A stretch of 40,102 bases of DNA from the NCBI GenBank assembly GCA_030151165.1, contig JASLEM010000160.1:1-40102 (forward strand), in the 5' to 3' direction. The translations under genes and the position numbers were made by a program. The notes beneath the pieces were generated by a model that was not told the DNA's origin, did no database searches, and saw only the letters and a list, made by a program, of their open reading frames with translations. Origin of the DNA: Burkholderiaceae bacterium. Its GTDB lineage: Bacteria; Pseudomonadota; Gammaproteobacteria; Burkholderiales; Burkholderiaceae. Position 1 is the first letter of the stretch, and every line of letters begins with the position of its first letter. Below are positions 35,584-40,102 of the stretch, piece after piece.

Positions 35584-36954
35584 TCAGGCCGCGGCGTCGA
35601 ACGCCGGGCGCGTGTCGATGGCCGGCTCCGCGCCGGTCGCCCGCGCGAAGCTGCGCTGGCCGGCCAGCGCGCAGGCCGCGCAGGTGGCGCCCGCCACGGC
35701 GACGAGCACCAGCAACGCGAGGTTGAGCGCCTGCGGATCGCCGAAGACGCGGTCCGTCATCAGGCCCACCGCGCCCGGCCCGAGGCCGACGCCGATGAGC
35801 GTGACGACGGCCGTCAGCACCGCGACGAGCACGCCGCGCACGCGGTCGGGCGTCAGCAGCTGCCAGCCCGTCAGGCCCGCGGGCGTCGCGGTGAACACGA
35901 CGAGGTTGAACGCCGCGTAGGCGCATTCCGCGGTGCGCAGGTCGTCCGCGAGGCAGAACGCCAGCGCGGCGGGCAGGCTCAGCAGGGCCGTCGAGGCGAG
36001 CAGCAGGTTCGACGGTGCACTCAGGCCGAGGCGCTGCATCGCCGTGAGCGCCCGGCCGCCGAGCCACATGCCGGTCGGCGCGGTGGCGAGGAAGACCAGG
36101 CCCACGGTCGACGCGGCCTCGCCCGGCGCCAGCGCGAAGCGGCGCTGGAAGAAGAACGGCATCCACGCGGCCTGGGCCTGGGTCAGCGTGACGCTGCAGG
36201 CCGTCGCCGCGGTGAGCCACGCGTAGGCGCCGGCGTGGGCGCGCAGGTGGCGGACGGCCGCGCGCAGGCCGTGGCCGGACGGGGCGGTCGCGGTGGCCGG
36301 CCGCGCGGGCTCGCGCAGGAAGAGCATCACCAGCGCGCCGACCGCCAGCCCGGGCAGCGCCGCGAGGCCGAAGAGCACGCGCCACGCGCCGACGTCGCCG
36401 ACGAGCCAGGCTGCGCGGAACGTGTCGTCGCCGAGTGCCGCCAGCAGCCGCCCGCCGCCGATCAGCGCCGCGGCGTTGCCGAGCGCCGCGCCGACCAGGA
36501 ACATCGCCACGGCCTTCGGCATGTCGGCCTTCGAGATCGAGCTTCCGAGCATCGACATCGCCACCGGCACGAGACAGGCTTCGCCCAGCCCGACGCCGAC
36601 GCGCGCCGCGAAGAACGCGGGGAAGGAGGTCGCGAGGCCGCACAGCGCGGTCATCGCGCTCCAGAACACGAGGCCGCCCGCCAGGATCACGCGGCGCGGC
36701 GCCCGGTCGGCGAGCTGGCCGAAGGGCACGCCGCACAGGCAGTACATCGCGACGAACGCGAGGCCGTGCAGCGCGCCGTACTGCGCGTCGCCGAGGCCGA
36801 ACTCGCGCTTGATCGGCGCGCCGGCGACGGCGACGAGCGCGCGGTCGACGAACGAGACGGCGTAGCTCAGCGTCAGCAGCAGCACGAGCCGGCGCGCCTG
36901 CGAGGCGGTCGTGCCCGCCGTGGCCTGGTCCGTCGCTCCGTGTTGCCGCCGCAT
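35584..36954 (-). CDS. MFS transporter (spinster-like)
   Basis: A 456-residue major facilitator protein with about 12 transmembrane helices. The helix 1 motif VSFVDRALVAVAGAPIKREF and the loop 2-3 motif GQLADRAPRR are typical of the Spns/anion:H+ family. A substrate cannot be assigned. It is on the same strand as the three genes to its right and starts 70 bases after the YoaK gene, so it may belong to that operon. Confidence 0.88.
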   Translation of the reverse strand: MRRQHGATDQATAGTTASQARRLVLLLTLSYAVSFVDRALVAVAGAPIKREFGLGDAQYGALHGLAFVAMYCLCGVPFGQLADRAPRRVILAGGLVFWSAMTALCGLATSFPAFFAARVGVGLGEACLVPVAMSMLGSSISKADMPKAVAMFLVGAALGNAAALIGGGRLLAALGDDTFRAAWLVGDVGAWRVLFGLAALPGLAVGALVMLFLREPARPATATAPSGHGLRAAVRHLRAHAGAYAWLTAATACSVTLTQAQAAWMPFFFQRRFALAPGEAASTVGLVFLATAPTGMWLGGRALTAMQRLGLSAPSNLLLASTALLSLPAALAFCLADDLRTAECAYAAFNLVVFTATPAGLTGWQLLTPDRVRGVLVAVLTAVVTLIGVGLGPGAVGLMTDRVFGDPQALNLALLVLVAVAGATCAACALAGQRSFARATGAEPAIDTRPAFDAAA

Positions 36955-37024
36955 GCGTCGCCTCCTGCGGCGAAGTCTCGCATACGCGCCCGCGGCGGGC
37001 GGCTCGCGTGGAGGCGTGGCGGCG

Positions 37025-37699
37025 TCAGGCGGCGTCGGCGCTGCCCGGCATCAGCACCGGCACGAGTCCGAGCAGCGGCGGCAGCGCGAAGCACCAGCCG
37101 CCGAACAGGCTGAACAGCCACGCGCCGCCCGCGCAGCCGATCGCGAACGCGACCACGTTGGCCGTCATCTTGCCGAGGCGTGCCTTCGCGGCGGCCGCGG
37201 GCTCGGGCGGCAGGCCGCGGATCAGGTCGGCGATGTCGATCATCATCTGCGTGGTGGTGCCGGTCATCAGCGTCGTCGGCGGCGCGGTGCCGAGGTGGAT
37301 GCGCGACGCGGCGTTCTGGATCGCCATCGCGGCCACCAGCACCATGCCCGTCGCGATGACCGCGCCTTCGTCGCCGGGCTTGAACGGCCCGAGCACGACG
37401 GCGAGCACCGCGCCGACGGCCAGCAGCGCGAGCTCGATCGTCAGCATCGTGCGCAGGATCGGCAGCCCCATCCGCGGCAGCGCGAACGCGAACAGGCGCG
37501 TCACGATGATGACCAGGCAGAACACCGGCAGCGCGAGCAGCTTGGCCGCGGTGCCCGAGCTGCCGAAGACGACCGACGCGCCGATCGTCACGAAGTTGCC
37601 CGTGACGTGCGCGGTGAACAGGCCTTGCAGCGCGAGGAAGCCGGCGGTGTCGACATAGCCCGCGTTCACGCTCATGACGGCCGGGACGGTGAGTTTCAT
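37025..37699 (-). CDS. YoaK/DUF1275 family membrane protein
   Basis: A 224-residue protein with about six hydrophobic helices and the DUF1275 signatures SVNAGYVDTAGFLAL and FTAHVTGNFV near the N-terminus, and a central GTTTQMMIDIADL. The function is unknown; the family is sometimes annotated as a transporter. It lies 37 bases after the outer-membrane channel gene on the same strand. Confidence 0.87.
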   Translation of the reverse strand: MKLTVPAVMSVNAGYVDTAGFLALQGLFTAHVTGNFVTIGASVVFGSSGTAAKLLALPVFCLVIIVTRLFAFALPRMGLPILRTMLTIELALLAVGAVLAVVLGPFKPGDEGAVIATGMVLVAAMAIQNAASRIHLGTAPPTTLMTGTTTQMMIDIADLIRGLPPEPAAAAKARLGKMTANVVAFAIGCAGGAWLFSLFGGWCFALPPLLGLVPVLMPGSADAA

Positions 37700-37736
37700 G
37701 GATCGGCTCCTTCAGGTTCGGGCGTGCGGCGTCGGC

Positions 37737-39188
37737 TCACCACATGGCCTTGAGCTCGACGCCGACGTAGCTGCTGTCGTGGCCGCCGGCGTTGCGGATG
37801 GCGTCGCCGACCCGGTAGTGCACGGCCTCGATCGCGGCGGCGAGGTTGCGCGTGACGGCGTAGTCCGCGCGCAGCTGCGCGTAGGCGCCCGACCAGCGCC
37901 CGCCGTGGCCCGCGGTGCCGGCGACCGGCACGTTCGGCTGGACATAGACGCTGTCGGCGGTCGTCTGGCGCCACAGCAGGCCGCTCGCGAGCATCACCAC
38001 GAGGCGGGCGTCGGGCTTGAGCGTCAGCGACGGCTTGAGCTGGACGAGGTTCGCGTAGCCGGTGTAGCCGGCGAGCGAGAAGTAGTAGCCGTTCGGGAAC
38101 AGCGGGTTGAACGTGCCAACGCGGCCGTCGCCGTGGCGCGCGTCGCCGGACGCGATGTCGACCTGCACGCCCACGCGCGGCGTCCACGCGATCGCGGGCA
38201 GCGTGAGGCCGACGCGCGGGCCCAGCGCCCACGCGCGGATGGTCTTCGCGCCGACGCTGCCGGTCTGGAGCATGGTCTCGAGGTCCCAGTCGACGTCGTC
38301 GGCGGCGCCGGCGAAGCGGCCGTCGAAGATGTTGCGGCGCTCGGGGCCGACGGCGTCGCCGTACTTCGCGGCGCTGCGCTGGTAGAGCGCGTAGTACGCC
38401 GAGAGCTCGTTGCCGCCGAGGACGTGGTGCTCGACGCGCAGCGTGCTGAAGCGGAAGTCGGTGTTGGAGCGGTCGTCGAAGGCGTGGTCGTCCGCGTACT
38501 GCACCGGCCGGCTGACGAAGCCGATGAAGCGCCACTGCGGCGTCTCCCAGTCGGCCCAGGCGGCGTCGAAGGACTGGCGCACGTTCGGGCCGTCGCGCGA
38601 GGAAACGAAGCGCTGCAGGTCGAACGCGAAGTCCTGGCGGCCGAGCCGCGCCTTGAGCGTGCCGGCGGGCAGCGTCGTGTCGTACTCGACGTAGGCCAGG
38701 CGCAGGTCGACGCGATCCTGGTCGGCGGACGACACCGTCTGCTTGCGCCACGCGCGGTCGTCCTCGACCTGCGTGAACACGCGCAGCTCGTCGGTCACGT
38801 GCAGGTCGGCGTGCAGTTGCAGGCGTTGGATCACATAGCTGTCGTGGCGGTTGCCGGACGTGCCGAAGGCCGGGGCGTCGTTCGACTCGAAGCGCTCGCG
38901 CAGCGTCGCGCCGAAGCTCAGGTAGCGCTTCGGGTCGTCGGGCGCGAGGCCGATGTACTTCAGGCCGTCCAGCGGCTCGGTGCGCAGGGCCGGGTCGGCG
39001 AGCGGCGACCAGTCCTCCTGCCAGCGGTTCGTCTTGAGGGCCGGGCGCTTCGGCGAAGTCGCGGCCGATGGCGGCGGCGTCGATCCGGGCGTCGCCGTGT
39101 CGTCGTCGTCCGAGGCGGCGAACGCGGCCGCGGGCATCGCCGCCTGCAACGCGACGAGGCCCGCCGCGAGCAGGGGGGCGAGGTTCAT
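37737..39188 (-). CDS. Alginate_exp family outer-membrane beta-barrel protein
   Basis: A 483-residue outer-membrane protein with a signal peptide (residues 1-25, cleavage after AFA), an Asp/Ser/Pro-rich linker and a C-terminal beta-barrel with repeated amphipathic strands ending in an aromatic residue (ELKAMW). It matches the alginate export family (AlgE-like), which forms a pore for polysaccharide or small solutes. The genes for alginate synthesis are not in the window, so a general porin role is as likely. It starts 16 bases after the VOC gene stop. Confidence 0.85.
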   Translation of the reverse strand: MNLAPLLAAGLVALQAAMPAAAFAASDDDDTATPGSTPPPSAATSPKRPALKTNRWQEDWSPLADPALRTEPLDGLKYIGLAPDDPKRYLSFGATLRERFESNDAPAFGTSGNRHDSYVIQRLQLHADLHVTDELRVFTQVEDDRAWRKQTVSSADQDRVDLRLAYVEYDTTLPAGTLKARLGRQDFAFDLQRFVSSRDGPNVRQSFDAAWADWETPQWRFIGFVSRPVQYADDHAFDDRSNTDFRFSTLRVEHHVLGGNELSAYYALYQRSAAKYGDAVGPERRNIFDGRFAGAADDVDWDLETMLQTGSVGAKTIRAWALGPRVGLTLPAIAWTPRVGVQVDIASGDARHGDGRVGTFNPLFPNGYYFSLAGYTGYANLVQLKPSLTLKPDARLVVMLASGLLWRQTTADSVYVQPNVPVAGTAGHGGRWSGAYAQLRADYAVTRNLAAAIEAVHYRVGDAIRNAGGHDSSYVGVELKAMW

Positions 39189-39204
39189 CCCGGCGTCTTC
39201 GCGG

Positions 39205-40102
39205 TCAGTGCGCGACGGCGTGGATCTCGGCGATGTAGCCGCCGGGGAACTCGATCACCGCCGACGAGCGACCGTCCGAGTCGAACGGCGCGACGAGCAC
39301 CTTGGCGCCCGCGGCCTGCGCCTTGGCGAGCGTCTGCGCGAGGTCGGCGACTTCGTAGCCGGTCGTCTCGTGGCCGTAGGGGAAGGGCAGGTGGCCGTCG
39401 GTGACCAGCACGAGCATCTTGCCGAACGGGGACTCGATGCGCAGGCGGCGATAGGTGTCGCCGGGGCGGCCGATCTCGACGCCCGGCGCCTTCGCGGTGT
39501 CCGATACCACCTTGCCGTGCGAGAAGGCGTCGAAGCTCTTCACGAAGGCGGCGACGCGGTCGGGCGAGACGTAGACGCGGTTGTCGGGGATGGTCTCGAA
39601 GGGCGCGTAGGCCGGCTTGGTGGTGTGCCAGTACAGCTGCAGGTTCACGCCGCCCGGCCACTGGACGACGGCGTCGCGGCCGATCGGGTCGGGAAAGGGC
39701 GCGACCAGCACGTCGGCGCCGGCGGCGCGCGCCTGCTTGACGGCCTCGTCCATGTCGGTGACGAGGTAGCCGTTACGCTCGAGGCCGAACGGGTACGGGA
39801 TCGGCGTCTTGAAGCCGAAGACGGAGATCGTGCCGACCGGCGTCTGCACCAGCTGCGAGGTGGTGCTGCTGGGCGTCGGCGTGACGGTCGCGACGACCTG
39901 TTTCGTGCTCTGGCCACCGAAGGTCGCCACGAAGCTGTCGACGAACCTGTCGACCTCGTCCACCGGGACGTAGACGTGCGAGGTGTCGTTCTGCGGCGCG
40001 ACCGCGACCGGCGCGGCCGGGGCGCGCGCCTGCGCGGGGGCGATGGGGCCGAGCGCGAGGACGGCGGCCGCGGCCAGGCCGAGGACGGTGGCGAGGACGG
40101 AA
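39205..40102 (-). CDS. Secreted two-module VOC (glyoxalase-like) protein, 5' end off window
   Basis: At least 298 residues are seen. The upstream frame stays open to the window edge and encodes a hydrophobic signal-peptide core ending near residues APAQA, so the start codon lies beyond 40102. An internal GTG (39963) would delete this signal and is not a likely start. Two vicinal oxygen chelate modules follow: TISVFGFKTPIPYPFGLERNGYLVTDM... and VEIGRPGDTYRRLRIESPFGKM.... Each has its own alpha/beta core with AGADVLVAPF and AGAKVLVAPF. The substrate is unknown. It is the first visible gene of the minus-strand run. Confidence 0.8.
   Translation of the reverse strand, partial: SVLATVLGLAAAAVLALGPIAPAQARAPAAPVAVAPQNDTSHVYVPVDEVDRFVDSFVATFGGQSTKQVVATVTPTPSSTTSQLVQTPVGTISVFGFKTPIPYPFGLERNGYLVTDMDEAVKQARAAGADVLVAPFPDPIGRDAVVQWPGGVNLQLYWHTTKPAYAPFETIPDNRVYVSPDRVAAFVKSFDAFSHGKVVSDTAKAPGVEIGRPGDTYRRLRIESPFGKMLVLVTDGHLPFPYGHETTGYEVADLAQTLAKAQAAGAKVLVAPFDSDGRSSAVIEFPGGYIAEIHAVAH

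Noticed and set aside
39205..39963. GTG 39963 as the start of the VOC gene
   Set aside because: The frame stays open upstream and encodes a hydrophobic signal peptide core, so the true start lies beyond the window.

Overview
The DNA is very GC-rich, with G or C at nearly every third codon position. Genes are tightly packed and often overlap by 1-11 bases, with many ATG, some GTG and a few TTG starts. The gene content is a Nit1C nitrilase cluster, an EmrAB plus OMF efflux pump, NarL-type response regulators, a reg_prop sensor kinase and an Alginate_exp porin. Together this suggests a Burkholderiales betaproteobacterium. The genus cannot be fixed from the sequence. No rRNA, tRNA, CRISPR array or recognisable transposase was seen.

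Layout. (1) 1-4549: a very large secreted family-2 glycoside hydrolase with Ig-like, F5/8C and DUF1566-like modules. Its 5' end is broken by a perfect 71-base inverted repeat at the window edge, which looks like an assembly fold-back. (2) 4550-11675 (minus): the complete eight-gene Nit1C cluster, in transcription order MSMEG_0572/sll0783, nitrilase Nit1, radical SAM, GNAT, AIR-synthase-like, glycosyltransferase, MSMEG_0570 and the MSMEG_0569 flavoprotein. Work on other bacteria links this cluster to growth on cyanide as nitrogen source. A divergent MocR-type regulator (12080-13477) shares a 404-base control region with it. That region holds an array of TGCGATCAA boxes and two sigma-54-like -24/-12 elements. 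A secreted beta-propeller protein follows. (3) 14975-20940: msrB-msrA, a TetR regulator with a probable leaderless transcript, and a convergent EmrA-EmrB-outer-membrane-factor pump operon with two palindromes upstream. (4) 21000-22429 (minus): a periplasmic metallo-beta-lactamase-fold hydrolase and a small GNAT.

(5) 22661-35561: a regulator-rich block. It holds three LuxR/NarL-type response regulators but only one histidine kinase, a soluble-fold-rich reg_prop/Y_Y_Y sensor. It also has two related AraC regulators, two related isochorismatase-fold hydrolases, an XapX protein, a YtcJ-like amidohydrolase, DoxX-like membrane proteins and a Dps. The response regulator next to the kinase has lost most receiver active-site residues, while the two distant ones keep them. 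(6) 35584-40102 (minus): an MFS transporter, a YoaK/DUF1275 membrane protein, an Alginate_exp outer-membrane channel and a secreted two-module VOC protein that runs off the right edge.

The most rewarding parts are the Nit1C-MocR control region, the kinase with its degenerate partner and two intact orphan regulators, and the fold-back at the left edge.
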